Positions 35,920 through 46,275 of a stretch of 64,000 nucleotides of DNA are shown here, in pieces; the first letter of the stretch is position 1; every line of letters begins with the position of its first letter. The DNA comes from Candidatus Eisenbacteria bacterium (lineage in GTDB: Bacteria > Eisenbacteria > RBG-16-71-46). The DNA is taken from NCBI GenBank assembly GCA_020847735.1, contig JADLBL010000012.1:1-64000 (forward strand), in the 5' to 3' direction. The position numbers and the translations under genes are program-made. A model generated the notes under the pieces. It did no database searches. It had not been told where the DNA came from and saw only the letters and a program-made list of their open reading frames with translations.

Positions 35920-37386
35920 ATGCTCGTGCCGACCCGATCCGAGTTCCACGCGCTGGCCCGCACGGGCAAGCTCGTGCCCGTCTACCGCGAGGTCTTCGCG
36001 GACCACGACACCCCCGTGTCGGCGTTCCGCAAGATCGACGACGGACCGTACGGGTTCCTGCTCGAGAGCGTCGAGGGCGGCGAGAAGTGGGGGCGCTACT
36101 CGATCCTCGGCAGCCGGCCCTCGATGGTCTTCGTGGCTCGCGGGGAGCGATGCGAGATCCACGCGGGCGGCAAGGTGACGGCCTGCGCCGGGCACCCGCT
36201 CGAGGAACTCGCCCGGCTGCTGCGCGAGAACCAGGCGGTCGCGCTGCCCGGCCTGCCGCGCTTCTGCGGCGGAGCGGTCGGCTATCTCGGATACGACACC
36301 GTGCGCTGGTTCGAGAAGCTGCCCGGGCACGCCGCCGACGAACTTCACCTGCCCGACGCGGTGTTCCTGTTCGGCGACGTCGTGAGCGTGTTCGACAACC
36401 TGACGCACACGATGAAGGTCGTCACGCACGCGCGGGGCGGGAGCGATCCGGACAAGGCCTACGACGCGGCGGTGGCGCGGCTCAACGCCGAGGTCGAGCG
36501 ATTGCGCACACCGCTGTCGTGGATCGAGCCGCCCGCCTGGGGCGAGGCCGGCGAGCCCGTCTCGACGGTTTCGCGTGAGCGGTACATGGCGGCCGTCGAG
36601 ACCGCCCGGGAGCACATCCGCGCCGGCGACATCTTTCAGGTCGTGCTCAGCCACCGGATGAGCGCCGCCGTCTCGCAGCCCGCCTTCGAGGGCTACCGCG
36701 CGCTGCGCATCACGAATCCTTCGCCGTACATGTACTACCTGCGCCTCGGCGACTTCACGATCGTCGGCAGCTCGCCCGAAGTGCTCGTGCGCCGCACGGA
36801 CACGACCCTGGAGGTCAGGCCGATCGCCGGCACCCGGCCGCGCGGCCGCACCGCCGACGAGGACCGCCAGCTCGAGGAGGAGCTGCGGGCTTCCGAGAAG
36901 GAGAGGGCCGAGCACCTGATGCTCGTGGACCTCGGCCGCAACGACGTCGGACGCGTCGCCGAGTTCGGCACGGTCGAGACCAACGAATACATGGTCGTCG
37001 AGCGCTACTCACAGGTCATGCACCTCGTCTCGAACGTCCGCGGCCGCGTCCGGGCCGACCTCGCGCCGCTGTCGGTCGTGGGCGCGACGTTCCCGGCCGG
37101 CACCGTCAGCGGCGCACCGAAGGTGCGCGCCATGGAGATCATTGACGCCCTCGAGCCGGTGCGGCGCGGCATCTACGCCGGCGCCATCGGGCACTTCGAC
37201 TACCACGGCAACTTCGACCTCGCGATCGCGATCCGCACGCTCGTCTACGCCAACGGCCGCGCCTACTGGGGCGTCGGCGCGGGCATCGTCGCCGACTCCG
37301 ACCCGGCCGAGGAGTGGGAGGAGACCATGAACAAGGGACGCGCGCTGTGGCTGGCCGTCCAGCGGGCCGAGCGGGGGGCGCGATGA
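35920..37386 (+). CDS. trpE: Anthranilate synthase component I
   Basis: The subunit converts chorismate to anthranilate with ammonia from TrpG. The 488-residue protein carries the Trp feedback-site motif LLES ([16 protein letters not shown]) and the chorismate-binding core: [48 protein letters not shown] and [18 protein letters not shown]. The presence of LLES suggests tryptophan inhibits it. First gene of the trp cluster; its stop overlaps trpG (ATGA). No clear promoter was found in the 72 nt before it. Confidence 0.97.
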   Translation: MLVPTRSEFHALARTGKLVPVYREVFADHDTPVSAFRKIDDGPYGFLLESVEGGEKWGRYSILGSRPSMVFVARGERCEIHAGGKVTACAGHPLEELARLLRENQAVALPGLPRFCGGAVGYLGYDTVRWFEKLPGHAADELHLPDAVFLFGDVVSVFDNLTHTMKVVTHARGGSDPDKAYDAAVARLNAEVERLRTPLSWIEPPAWGEAGEPVSTVSRERYMAAVETAREHIRAGDIFQVVLSHRMSAAVSQPAFEGYRALRITNPSPYMYYLRLGDFTIVGSSPEVLVRRTDTTLEVRPIAGTRPRGRTADEDRQLEEELRASEKERAEHLMLVDLGRNDVGRVAEFGTVETNEYMVVERYSQVMHLVSNVRGRVRADLAPLSVVGATFPAGTVSGAPKVRAMEIIDALEPVRRGIYAGAIGHFDYHGNFDLAIAIRTLVYANGRAYWGVGAGIVADSDPAEEWEETMNKGRALWLAVQRAERGAR

Positions 37387-37973
37387 TCGCCGTCATCGAC
37401 AACTACGACTCCTTCACCTACAACCTCGTCCAGTACCTGGGTTCGCTCGGCGCCGAGGTGCAGGTGCGGCGCAACGACGCGATCACCGTCGAGGAGTTGA
37501 AGGCGCTGGCGCCGCACGGGCTGGTGATCTCCCCCGGTCCCGGGGTGCCGGGCGATGCGGGCGTCTCCGAGGCCGCGATCCGCGCGCTGGCGGGCGAGGT
37601 GCCGATCCTCGGCGTCTGCCTCGGCCACCAGGCCATCGGCGAGGTCTTCGGCGGGCGCGTCGTGCGCGCGCCGCGCCTCATGCACGGCAAGACGAGCCCG
37701 ATTCTGCACAAGGGCCGCGGCCTGTTCGCCGGGCTCGACAACCCCTTCGAGGCGACCCGCTACCATTCACTGATCGTCGAGAAGGACGGGCTGCCCGAGG
37801 TGCTCGAACCGGTCGCCTGGACGCCCGAGGGCGAGCTGATGGGCGTCAAGCACCGCGAGCACGAGACGTGGGGCGTCCAGTTCCATCCCGAATCCGTGCT
37901 CACCGCGCAGGGCCTGCGCCTGGTCGAGAACTTCCTCACGCTGTGCCGCCAGCAAAGGAGAGTCGCGAGTTGA
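37383..37973 (+). CDS. trpG: Anthranilate synthase component II (glutamine amidotransferase)
   Basis: A class I glutamine amidotransferase of 196 residues. It has [20 protein letters not shown], the oxyanion strand SPGPGVP, nucleophile Cys in [14 protein letters not shown], and the His-Glu pair in [11 protein letters not shown]. It supplies ammonia to TrpE and could also serve aminodeoxychorismate synthase, since no pabA is seen here. The ATG overlaps the trpE stop; its own stop overlaps the trpD TTG. Confidence 0.96.
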   Translation: MIAVIDNYDSFTYNLVQYLGSLGAEVQVRRNDAITVEELKALAPHGLVISPGPGVPGDAGVSEAAIRALAGEVPILGVCLGHQAIGEVFGGRVVRAPRLMHGKTSPILHKGRGLFAGLDNPFEATRYHSLIVEKDGLPEVLEPVAWTPEGELMGVKHREHETWGVQFHPESVLTAQGLRLVENFLTLCRQQRRVAS

Positions 37974-38977
37974 TCCAGACCGCCATCGCCCGCGCCGTCG
38001 TGAGGGAGGACCTGTCCCGCGAGCTGTCCCGCGCCACCATGGAGCAGGTGCTCGCCGGCGAGGCCACGCCGTCGCAGATCGCGGGCCTCGCGATCGCGCT
38101 GCGCATGAAGGGGGAGACGACCGAGGAGATCGCCGGCTTCGCCGAGGCGATGCGCGGGCGGGTGCCGCCGATGCACACCAAGCGCAAGCCGCTGCTCGAC
38201 ACCTGCGGCACCGGCGGCGACAACGCCGGCACGTTCAACATCTCGACGACCGTCGCGATCGTCGTGGCGAGCTGCGACGTGGCGGTGGCCAAGCACGGCA
38301 ATCGCGCCGTCTCGAGCCGCACCGGTTCGGCCGACGTCCTCGAATCGCTGGGCGTGGGCATCGATCTCGCGCCCATCGACGCGGCGCGCTCGATCGACGC
38401 GCTCGGCATCACCTTCCTGTTCGCGCCCAACTACCACGGCGCGCTGCGGCACGCGGTCGGGCCCCGGCGTGAGCTGGGCGTGCGCACCGTCTTCAACGTG
38501 CTGGGCCCCCTGACCAATCCGGCGGGCGCGACCCGCCAGCTGCTGGGCGTCTATTCCGACTCGCTGGTGCGCACGATCGCCGAGGTGCTGCTCGTGCTCG
38601 GCAGCGAGCGGGCGATGATCGTGCACGGGCACGACGGCATGGACGAGCTGACGGTCTTCGCCCACAACCACGTCGCGGAACTGCACGACGGCAGGATCCG
38701 CGAGTTCGCGGTGGACCCGGCCGAGTTCGGGCTCGCGCACACCGATCGCGCCGGCGTGGCGGGCGGAACGGCCGCGGAGAACGCCGCCCGGGTGCGGTCG
38801 ATCCTCGGCGGCGAACCGGGCGCGGGACGCGACATCGTCGTGCTCAACGCCGGCGCCGCGCTGGTCGTCGCGGGCGCGGCGGCCGACCTCGCCTCGGGCG
38901 TGGCCCGCGCGCAGCGCGCCATTGACAGCGGCGACGCGGCCCGCAAGCTCGCCGACCTCGCCGCGTTCCGGGGCTGA
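37970..38977 (+). CDS. trpD: Anthranilate phosphoribosyltransferase
   Basis: The enzyme adds phosphoribosyl pyrophosphate to anthranilate. The 335-residue protein has the PRPP site [37 protein letters not shown] and [14 protein letters not shown] at 37970 is chosen as start: AAAGGAG lies nine bases upstream, it overlaps the trpG stop (TTGA), and it yields the standard N-terminal helix. In the same frame only trpG-overlapping sequence lies further upstream. Confidence 0.95.
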   Translation: MIQTAIARAVVREDLSRELSRATMEQVLAGEATPSQIAGLAIALRMKGETTEEIAGFAEAMRGRVPPMHTKRKPLLDTCGTGGDNAGTFNISTTVAIVVASCDVAVAKHGNRAVSSRTGSADVLESLGVGIDLAPIDAARSIDALGITFLFAPNYHGALRHAVGPRRELGVRTVFNVLGPLTNPAGATRQLLGVYSDSLVRTIAEVLLVLGSERAMIVHGHDGMDELTVFAHNHVAELHDGRIREFAVDPAEFGLAHTDRAGVAGGTAAENAARVRSILGGEPGAGRDIVVLNAGAALVVAGAAADLASGVARAQRAIDSGDAARKLADLAAFRG

Positions 38978-38991
38978 AGGGAGGGGCCGGC

Positions 38992-39600
38992 ATGTTCTGC
39001 GCGCAATGCGGCCAGTGGCTTTCCGAAGGCGAGGCGGTCTGTTCGCGCTGCGGAGCGCCCGTGCACGGCGGCGCCGCCGGCGTGAGCGCCCCGGCCCTCC
39101 CGGAGCCCGCGACCGCGGTCCATCCTCCGTCCGTCGCCCACGCCGCGGACGCCATGATTCCCGGCGGCTTCTGGCGGCGCTTCGCGAGCGGAATCGTGGA
39201 CACGCTGGTGCTGTTCTTTCCCACCGCCATCGTTCGCGTGCTCTCGGGCATGGATGCGTGGGGGAGCGGCAACCCGATGGATGCCGCCCTGCTGCGCGCC
39301 GGGGTGATCAACCTCCTGCTCTACTGGCTCTACTGCGCGGTCCTCGAGTCCTCCCGCGCCCAGGGGACGCTCGGTCAGCAGCTCCTCGGGCTGCGCGTGT
39401 GCGACGACCGGATGCGGCGCATCTCGTTCCTGCGGGCGACCGGCCGAAACTGGGCGCAATGGCTGTCGGGCATGACCTGCGGGCTGGGCTACCTGCTCAA
39501 CCTGTGGACCCGCAGGCGACAGACGCTTCACGACCTGGTGGCGGGCTGCCTGGTCGTGCGCTCGCCCGAAGCCGGCGCCGCGCATCAGGGCCCGGCGTGA
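38992..39600 (+). CDS. Zinc-ribbon plus RDD-family membrane protein inside the trp operon
   Basis: The 202-residue protein begins with a zinc ribbon of two CxxC pairs (MFCAQCGQW and CSRCGAPV), a Pro/Ala-rich linker, then an RDD domain with three membrane segments: GGFWRRFASGIVDTLVL starts the domain and supplies the Arg-Asp pair, and LGQQLLGLRVCDDRMRRIS and YLLNLWTRRRQTLHDLVAG finish it. RDD proteins have been linked to ion exchange and stress, but no function is assigned here. It sits 14 nt after trpD and shares its stop with the trpC start (TGATG), so it is part of the operon. Confidence 0.85.
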   Translation: MFCAQCGQWLSEGEAVCSRCGAPVHGGAAGVSAPALPEPATAVHPPSVAHAADAMIPGGFWRRFASGIVDTLVLFFPTAIVRVLSGMDAWGSGNPMDAALLRAGVINLLLYWLYCAVLESSRAQGTLGQQLLGLRVCDDRMRRISFLRATGRNWAQWLSGMTCGLGYLLNLWTRRRQTLHDLVAGCLVVRSPEAGAAHQGPA

Positions 39601-40427
39601 TGTCCGGCGGAGCGGCAGGCGTCCCCGACGTCCTCGTGCGCATCGCCGGGGACCGTCGCCGCCGCGTCGCGGCGATGCACCAGGCGGTCCCGCCGCACGT
39701 CCTGCGCGCGCGATTGCCGCGGACCGAGCCCGCCGGCAGGCTCGAGCGCGCCCTGCGCCGCGGCCCGGCCGGAAACCCGCTGCGGCTGCTGTGCGAGGTC
39801 AAGCGCGCCTCGCCCTCGCGCGGGGTGCTGCGCGGGGACGTGGACCCCGTCGCGATGGCCGGGCTGTACGCCGCCGGCGGCGCTGCCGCCGTTTCGCTCG
39901 TGACCGAGCCCGACCACTTCGGCGGCGACCTCGCATGGCTGGACGCCGTGCGCCCCACCGTCGCGCTGCCGCTGCTGCTCAAGGACTTCGTCGTGGACTC
40001 CTACCAGATCCTCGACGCGGCCGCGCGCGGGGCCGATGGCGTGCTGCTTCTGGCCTCGCTGCTCTCGGAGACCGAACTGCAGCGCTACATCACCGAGGCC
40101 CGGCTGCTCGGGCTGGACGCGCTGGTCGAGGTGCACGACGAGCCCGAGCTGATCCGCAGCCTGCGCGCGGGCGCGACCCTGGTCGGCATCAACAACCGCG
40201 ACCTGCGCACGTTCGAGGTGGACCTCGGGGTTTCGCTCGCGCTGCTGCCCAGGGTTCCCCCGCTCGTCACCGCCGTCGCCGAGAGCGGCCTTTCGCGGCC
40301 CGAGGATCTCGCGCGCCTGCGTGCGACGCGCTGCGACGCGGTGCTGATGGGCGAGGTGTTCATGACCAGCGCCGACCCCGCGGCGACGCTCTCGATGCTC
40401 GCGTCCGCGGCGGGGGAAGGGCGGTGA
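39600..40427 (+). CDS. trpC: Indole-3-glycerol phosphate synthase
   Basis: The enzyme closes the indole ring from CdRP. The 275-residue TIM barrel carries the motifs EVKRASPSRGVLR, LPLLLKDFVVDSYQI, GINNRDLRTFEVDL and AESGLSRPEDLARL, including the catalytic Lys/Glu segments. The ATG overlaps the RDD gene's stop. The stop overlaps the trpF GTG (GTGA). Confidence 0.96.
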   Translation: MSGGAAGVPDVLVRIAGDRRRRVAAMHQAVPPHVLRARLPRTEPAGRLERALRRGPAGNPLRLLCEVKRASPSRGVLRGDVDPVAMAGLYAAGGAAAVSLVTEPDHFGGDLAWLDAVRPTVALPLLLKDFVVDSYQILDAAARGADGVLLLASLLSETELQRYITEARLLGLDALVEVHDEPELIRSLRAGATLVGINNRDLRTFEVDLGVSLALLPRVPPLVTAVAESGLSRPEDLARLRATRCDAVLMGEVFMTSADPAATLSMLASAAGEGR

Positions 40428-41054
40428 GAACCGTGGCTTCCGGCGGCCACACCATCGTCAAGGTCTGCGGCGTGACGAACGCCGAGGATGCGCGCGTCGC
40501 GCTCGCGGCCGGCGCTGACTGGCTCGGATTCGTGCTCCACGCCGACAGCCCCCGCCGCGTGGACGCCGCGCTCGCCGGCGAAATCGTCGCCGGACTCGGC
40601 GGCGCGGTCGCCGTCGCGGTGATGGCGGGGGTCGGCCCCGAACAGGCGCTCGCGCTGGCGCAGCGGGCCGGCGCGGCGCGCGTCCAGCTGCATCGCGTGG
40701 ATCCGGACCGCTGGCCGGTGGATTTTCCGCTGCCGTGCGCGTTCTCGGCGCGCGTGGGCGCGGACGGCCTGCGCCGCGACCCGCTGCCCGCGGAACCGCA
40801 CCTGATCCTGCTCGACACCGCGCACGCCACGCTCGCCGGCGGTACGGGCGAGTCGTTCCCGTGGACGTCGGCGCGCGAACTCGCCGCGAGCCGGCCGGTC
40901 ATGCTGGCCGGCGGGCTCGCCGCGGACAACGTCGCCGCCGCGATCGCCGCGGCGCGCCCGTTCGGCGTGGACGCGGCCTCGCGGCTCGAGCGCGCCCCTG
41001 GACTCAAGGACCCTGATCGCGTCCGGCGCTTCGTCGCCGCCGTGAGGGAGTGCG

Positions 41055-41080
<26 letters not shown>
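40424..41080 (+). CDS. trpF: Phosphoribosylanthranilate isomerase
   Basis: The enzyme performs the Amadori rearrangement of PRA to CdRP. The 218-residue barrel has the general-base motif [13 protein letters not shown], the Asp acid in [19 protein letters not shown], and the phosphate loop [14 protein letters not shown] is the start, overlapping the trpC stop. The 3' end overlaps trpB by 26 nt. Confidence 0.94.
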
Positions 41081-42263
<1,183 letters not shown>

Positions 42264-42293
42264 CCTGCGCGCGACGCGGGAGGCTCGCGTGGC

Positions 42294-43763
42294 TCAGGCG
42301 TGCGCCGCGGCCGCGCCGTTGGCCGCGACTCGCGACCCTCCCAGCAGCCAGCGAACGACATCGGCGGCCGCGTAGCGCGTCCGGCCGGCGAGGAAATCGC
42401 CGAGATGGGCCGCGTCGTCGCCGCTCGTCAGCAGCGGTGGCTCGAGCCCTTCCTCGCGCACCTGCGCGAGGCCGATGGTGGCGAGCAGCGAGTTGCACAG
42501 GCACCGGCGCCCGTCGAGCTCGGCGGCGTCGCCTCCCTTGGCGAGGTAGTCGCGTTCCGGCTCGCTCGCGCAGCGGTAGCCGACACCGCCCTCGGGCTTT
42601 TCGTAGGCGACGCGCAGGTAGCCGAGATCGCAGATGCGCTTCCGCGGAGCGTCCGCCCCCGGCGCCTGCGGCCACGACACGACCTTGAACGGAAATCCCG
42701 TGGGCGAGGCGCGCGAGTCGGTCCGCACGCGCACCTCGCCGCGCGCGGCGCTCGCCAGCACGGAGCCGCGGATGCGTTCGTCGAGACCCGACTCCTCGCA
42801 GTAGGCGAACAGCGTCCCGACCTGCACGCCGGCCGCGCCCGCGGCGCGGGCCGCGGTCAGCGCCGCCGGGGAGCCGCCGCCGCCCGCGACCCAGAAGGGC
42901 AGGCCCAGTTCGCGGATCTTCTCCAGGTCGGCGAGGTCGCGCGGTCCGTACACCGGCTCTCCGTTCTCGTCGAAGACGCCCTTTTCGCGCGGAGGCGTGT
43001 TGTGGCCGCCCGCGGTCGGACCCTCGACGACGAACCCGTCTATGCCGGGCGTCTTGCGCGCCAGCATGATCGCGAGCGAATGGCTGCCGACGATGGGCAG
43101 GAAGCGCGGACGCGCAAGGGGCGCGGGAAGCGCCGACCAGTGGCGCGCGGGGTCGAGCCGCAGCAGCTCGACGCGCCCCGCGGACGCCTGCTCCAGGTCG
43201 AGCCGGATCTCCGCCGGGCGGTGCAGCGCCAGAGCGTCGAGCGCGGCGGGGATGTCGCGGGGAATGCCGGCGCCCATGAGCACGAAGTCAACGCCGGCGA
43301 GCAGGGCCCCGTAGAGCAGCGCCAGGTTCGGCATCTGCACCTTGGTCAGCAGGTTGATGCCGACGAGGCCGTCGTGGCCTTCCTTGGCGAGCCGGACTTC
43401 GGTGAAGGCGGCGAGCATCGCGAGCTGCTCGCGCGCCGCCGTCACGACCTGCTGGTACATGGGCAGCAGCGCGTAGGGTGCGCTGCCGCGCGCACCCTCG
43501 GGCAGGAAGAACCGCTCGAGCACCGACGCCGCGACGCCGGGAATCGGGAAGTGCGTCATCGCGCGGCGCACATGTCCGCCGGGGTCGCCGTCCTGCAGCC
43601 TCCGCACGAGCACGGTGTCGATCACGGTTCCCGACACCACGCCGATCTGCCCGAGGCTCGCGACCGCACGCGCGAGCCGCCAGTTGGACACCGCGATGCC
43701 CATTCCGCCCTGGATGATGGGGGGCAGGGGACCGCCCATGACCTGCGCGGCATGAACGCTCAC
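42294..43763 (-). CDS. Nitronate monooxygenase-family FMN oxidoreductase
   Basis: The 489-residue protein has the 2-nitropropane dioxygenase/nitronate monooxygenase barrel: IIQGGMGIAVSNWRLARAVA at the N-terminus, VDFVLMGAGIPRD, VVEGPTAGGHNT (flavin phosphate/His region), LPFWVAGGGGSPAALTAARAAGA and VQVGTLFAYCEES. It is longer than the common 320-350-residue enzymes, with a C-terminal part containing RRCLCNSLLATIG. Substrate unknown; relatives include enoyl reductase-like and PfaD-like proteins. The GTG start follows AAGGAG. Its convergent neighbour is trpB. Confidence 0.8.
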   Translation of the reverse strand: MSVHAAQVMGGPLPPIIQGGMGIAVSNWRLARAVASLGQIGVVSGTVIDTVLVRRLQDGDPGGHVRRAMTHFPIPGVAASVLERFFLPEGARGSAPYALLPMYQQVVTAAREQLAMLAAFTEVRLAKEGHDGLVGINLLTKVQMPNLALLYGALLAGVDFVLMGAGIPRDIPAALDALALHRPAEIRLDLEQASAGRVELLRLDPARHWSALPAPLARPRFLPIVGSHSLAIMLARKTPGIDGFVVEGPTAGGHNTPPREKGVFDENGEPVYGPRDLADLEKIRELGLPFWVAGGGGSPAALTAARAAGAAGVQVGTLFAYCEESGLDERIRGSVLASAARGEVRVRTDSRASPTGFPFKVVSWPQAPGADAPRKRICDLGYLRVAYEKPEGGVGYRCASEPERDYLAKGGDAAELDGRRCLCNSLLATIGLAQVREEGLEPPLLTSGDDAAHLGDFLAGRTRYAAADVVRWLLGGSRVAANGAAAAHA

Positions 43764-43922
43764 GGAACTCCTTGCGGGAACGGGTTTCGCGCGCGGGCGC
43801 CGCGTGAACCACCGCGGGGCGCCGGCGCATTCGCCTCAACGTAGCATCGCTCGCGGAGGATTGCGCCTGCTTTCTGCGGGCCGGCGCCGAAAAGTCGCGA
43901 GGGAGACCGCGACGCCTCGCGC

Positions 43923-43951
43923 GTGAAAGTCACCGGGCGCTGTGCTATAAA
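43923..43951 (+). promoter_or_regulatory. Promoter of tRNA-Arg
   Basis: GTGAAA at 43923-43928, a 17-nt spacer and TATAAA at 43946-43951; the tRNA begins 14 nt further on. TATAAA is the most AT-rich -10 in the window. Confidence 0.6.
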
Positions 43952-43964
43952 CCTCGCCCGCCGT

Positions 43965-44041
43965 GCGCCCGTAGCTCAATTGGATAGAGCGTTAGCCTCC
44001 GGAGCTAAAGGTTACAGGTTCGATTCCTGTCGGGCGCACCA
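43965..44041 (+). tRNA. tRNA-Arg (anticodon CCG), CCA encoded
   Basis: The acceptor GCGCCCG pairs with CGGGCGC, D-arm GCTC/GAGC, anticodon stem TTAGC/GCTAA around CTCCGGA, and T-stem ACAGG/CCTGT around TTCGATT. Position 33 is the normal T. Discriminator A and CCA are encoded. It reads CGG, a common Arg codon in this GC-rich genome. Confidence 0.95.
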
Positions 44042-44067
44042 CCCTTCGCGCTGCACGGGCCCTGCGC

Positions 44068-45096
44068 ATGACCTCCGACCGATTCGAGCCGCACGCCTCG
44101 CGCGCGATGGCATCGATGTTCGACGACGTCTCGGGGCGTTACGACCTGCTCAACCGGCTCATGACGCTGGGGCAGGACGGCGCCTGGCGCGAGGCGATGT
44201 GGCGCGCGGTTCCCGCGGACGCGCGTTCGGTCCTCGACCTGTGCACCGGCAGCGGCGTCTCGCTGAGCGGGCTGCGCCGGCCGGGAAGGCTGCTGCTCGG
44301 CATGGACGTCAGCGCGCGCATGCTGGAGACGGCGCGTGAGGCGCAGGGGGCCACCGGCTGGGCGCCTCGTTTCGCGTGCGCGGACGGCTTCCGGCTGCCG
44401 CTGCGCGACGGTTCGCTCGACGCCGTGACCATCGCCTTCGGCATCCGCAACCTGCGCCCGCGCGGCGCGGCGCTCGCCGAGATCGCCCGGGTGCTGCGTC
44501 CGGGCGGCGTGCTGTGCGTGCTCGAAGCGACCGCGCCGGCGGAGGGCCCCCTTCGCCCGCTGCTCGCGACCTACGTCCGCCACGGGATCCCGCTGCTCGG
44601 CCGGCTGTCGCCCGACCCGAGCGCCTATCGCTACCTGAGTCGGTCCATCTTCGAGTTCGGCAGCGGGCCCGAGTTCGAGCGCGAGCTGGCCGCGGCCGGC
44701 TTCGAGGTCCGCGCGCGGCGGGCGTTCCTGCTCGGGGCCGCGCGGCTGTGGGCTGCCCGACGGGCCGGAGAGGTTGGTCAAAATCCCACCGCGCCCCCGG
44801 AGCCCGTGCATTCCGCACGCGGTCCCTCGGGCGAAATCGCGCATGCCGGCAGGGGCCCCGACCTGGCGCTGGGCGCGCCCGAGGGCTGGCTCGCGGCCCG
44901 GGCCGTGTTCTCGGTGTCGCTCTTCGCGGCCCTTCTCTGGGCGCTCATCGTCTGGAGCAAACTCAATCACGAGTTGCCTTTGACACAGGCCCAGCGCGCG
45001 CTCGGCTGGGTGCTGATCGTGGCGGGCACGGTGATCTTCGGCCTCCGCAGCGCCTGGCTGGTGCTGCGCCTGCTGGCCGGCGCGCGGAGGCGCTGA
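44068..45096 (+). CDS. UbiE/MenG-type quinone methyltransferase with C-terminal membrane extension
   Basis: Residues 1-230 are a SAM-dependent UbiE/MenG methyltransferase: FDDVSGRYDLLNRLMTLGQD, motif I in VLDLCTGSGVSLSGL, VTIAFGIRNLRPR and RVLRPGGVLCVLE. It would methylate demethylmenaquinone or a ubiquinone precursor. After the domain's normal end come about 110 extra residues: a Pro/Gly-rich linker and two membrane helices (ARAVFSVSLFAALLWALIV; ALGWVLIVAGTVIFGL). This tail is not part of the family and would tether the enzyme to the membrane where its substrate lies. The ATG lies 26 nt after tRNA-Arg. Confidence 0.85.
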   Translation: MTSDRFEPHASRAMASMFDDVSGRYDLLNRLMTLGQDGAWREAMWRAVPADARSVLDLCTGSGVSLSGLRRPGRLLLGMDVSARMLETAREAQGATGWAPRFACADGFRLPLRDGSLDAVTIAFGIRNLRPRGAALAEIARVLRPGGVLCVLEATAPAEGPLRPLLATYVRHGIPLLGRLSPDPSAYRYLSRSIFEFGSGPEFERELAAAGFEVRARRAFLLGAARLWAARRAGEVGQNPTAPPEPVHSARGPSGEIAHAGRGPDLALGAPEGWLAARAVFSVSLFAALLWALIVWSKLNHELPLTQAQRALGWVLIVAGTVIFGLRSAWLVLRLLAGARRR

Positions 45097-45110
45097 CCGA
45101 ATTCGCGTCG

Positions 45111-45125
45111 TGGCACAGGCATTGC
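45111..45125 (+). promoter_or_regulatory. Sigma-54-type (-24/-12) promoter of the GGDEF gene
   Basis: TGGCAC, five bases, TTGC: the -24 GG is at 45112-45113 and the -12 GC at 45124-45125, the required ten bases apart. It matches TGGCAC-N5-TTGC at every invariant position. The start would be near 45137, 30 nt before the ATG. The window also codes an NtrC-type sigma-54 activator (51267), though no link is shown. Confidence 0.6.
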
Positions 45126-45166
45126 CACCTTTGCGTGGGATTTGCCCCACACGCCGCGGAGCCAAC

Positions 45167-46177
45167 ATGCTGGGACGCAGAAAACTCCTCGCCGCACTCA
45201 TGGACCTGACCGGCCGCTCGGCCCCGCGCTCGCGGACCGAACTGATCGCGGCGCTGCTCCAGCAGGCGCTCCTGCAGACCGATGCCGACGGTGCGACGCT
45301 GCTCGTCGGGACCGGGCGTCACCTCGAGCGATTCACGCTGCGGCGGGGCGAACCGAACCCCGACGCCCCCGAAGGGGCGTGCGCCCCCACCAGCTTCGAC
45401 CGCTCGTTCCTGACCGGGGGAGGGCCGCGCGTCTTCGCCGACCTTTCCGAGGCGCGCCCGCCGGCACGGGAGGCCGGCTGCCCCGGACTCGACTCGGGTC
45501 CGGCGCTGTTCGTGCCGCTGCGGCTGAGGGAACACGAGATGGGGCACGTGGCCGTCTACCGCCGCCGGCAGTCGCCGCGCTTCCAGTTCCGCGACGCGCG
45601 CGCGCTCATGCTGCTCGCCTCGTGGGCGGCCGCGCTGTTCGAGAACCTGCGCATCGGCGAGAACCTCGAGAAGATGGCGGTGACCGACGACCTCACGCAG
45701 GTCTACAACTATCGTTACCTCAAGACCGCCCTGCGCCGCGAAATCAAGCGCGCGCTGCGCTTCCGCCAGAGCCTGACGCTGCTCATGGTGGACGTGGACA
45801 ACCTCAAGACCTACAACGACCGCAACGGGCACCTGCGCGGCAGCTTCCTGCTCAAGGAGATCGCGCAGCTGTTCACCCGGCAGGTGCGCTCGTGGGACCT
45901 GGTGGCCAAGTACGGCGGCGACGAGTTCACGGTGATCCTTCCGCAGACGGAACGCGTCGGCGCCGCCTCGGTCGCCGAACGGCTGCGCGCCTGCATCGCC
46001 CAGCACACCTTCCCGCTGGCGCCGACCGGCAGCATCACGGTGAGCGTGGGCATCTCCTGCTACCCGGACGACGGCGACACGGTCGCTTCGCTGATCGAGG
46101 CGGCCGATCGGGCGCTCTACACCGCGAAGCGGAACGGGCGCAACCGGGTGGAGGGCATCGAGCCGATGGCGGCCTGA
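45167..46177 (+). CDS. GAF-GGDEF diguanylate cyclase
   Basis: The 336-residue soluble protein makes cyclic di-GMP. Residues about 20-170 form a GAF-like sensor domain (LFVPLRLREHEMGHVAVYRR is its core). The GGDEF domain follows (about 175-330) with DDLTQVYNYRYLKTAL, LMVDVDNLKTYND and the active-site loop KYGGDEFTVIL. RSWD, five residues before GGDEF, is an intact inhibitory RxxD site, so product inhibition is expected. ATG at 45167 is preferred to the upstream GTG at 45110 because a -24/-12 promoter overlaps that region. Confidence 0.88.
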   Translation: MLGRRKLLAALMDLTGRSAPRSRTELIAALLQQALLQTDADGATLLVGTGRHLERFTLRRGEPNPDAPEGACAPTSFDRSFLTGGGPRVFADLSEARPPAREAGCPGLDSGPALFVPLRLREHEMGHVAVYRRRQSPRFQFRDARALMLLASWAAALFENLRIGENLEKMAVTDDLTQVYNYRYLKTALRREIKRALRFRQSLTLLMVDVDNLKTYNDRNGHLRGSFLLKEIAQLFTRQVRSWDLVAKYGGDEFTVILPQTERVGAASVAERLRACIAQHTFPLAPTGSITVSVGISCYPDDGDTVASLIEAADRALYTAKRNGRNRVEGIEPMAA

Positions 46178-46188
46178 GCCGCCGTGCG

Positions 46189-46218
46189 TTGACCCCTTCG
46201 CGGCGCGCGGGTTAGTTT
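46189..46218 (+). promoter_or_regulatory. Promoter of the wbpB-D-E cassette
   Basis: TTGACC at 46189-46194, an 18-nt spacer and TAGTTT at 46213-46218. The first gene starts about 50 nt after the expected transcription start. Confidence 0.65.
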
Positions 46219-46275
46219 CGCGCGTTCGCACTTGGGATCCCGGATGTTCGCGCGGAAATGGAATGGGAGGAAGCG

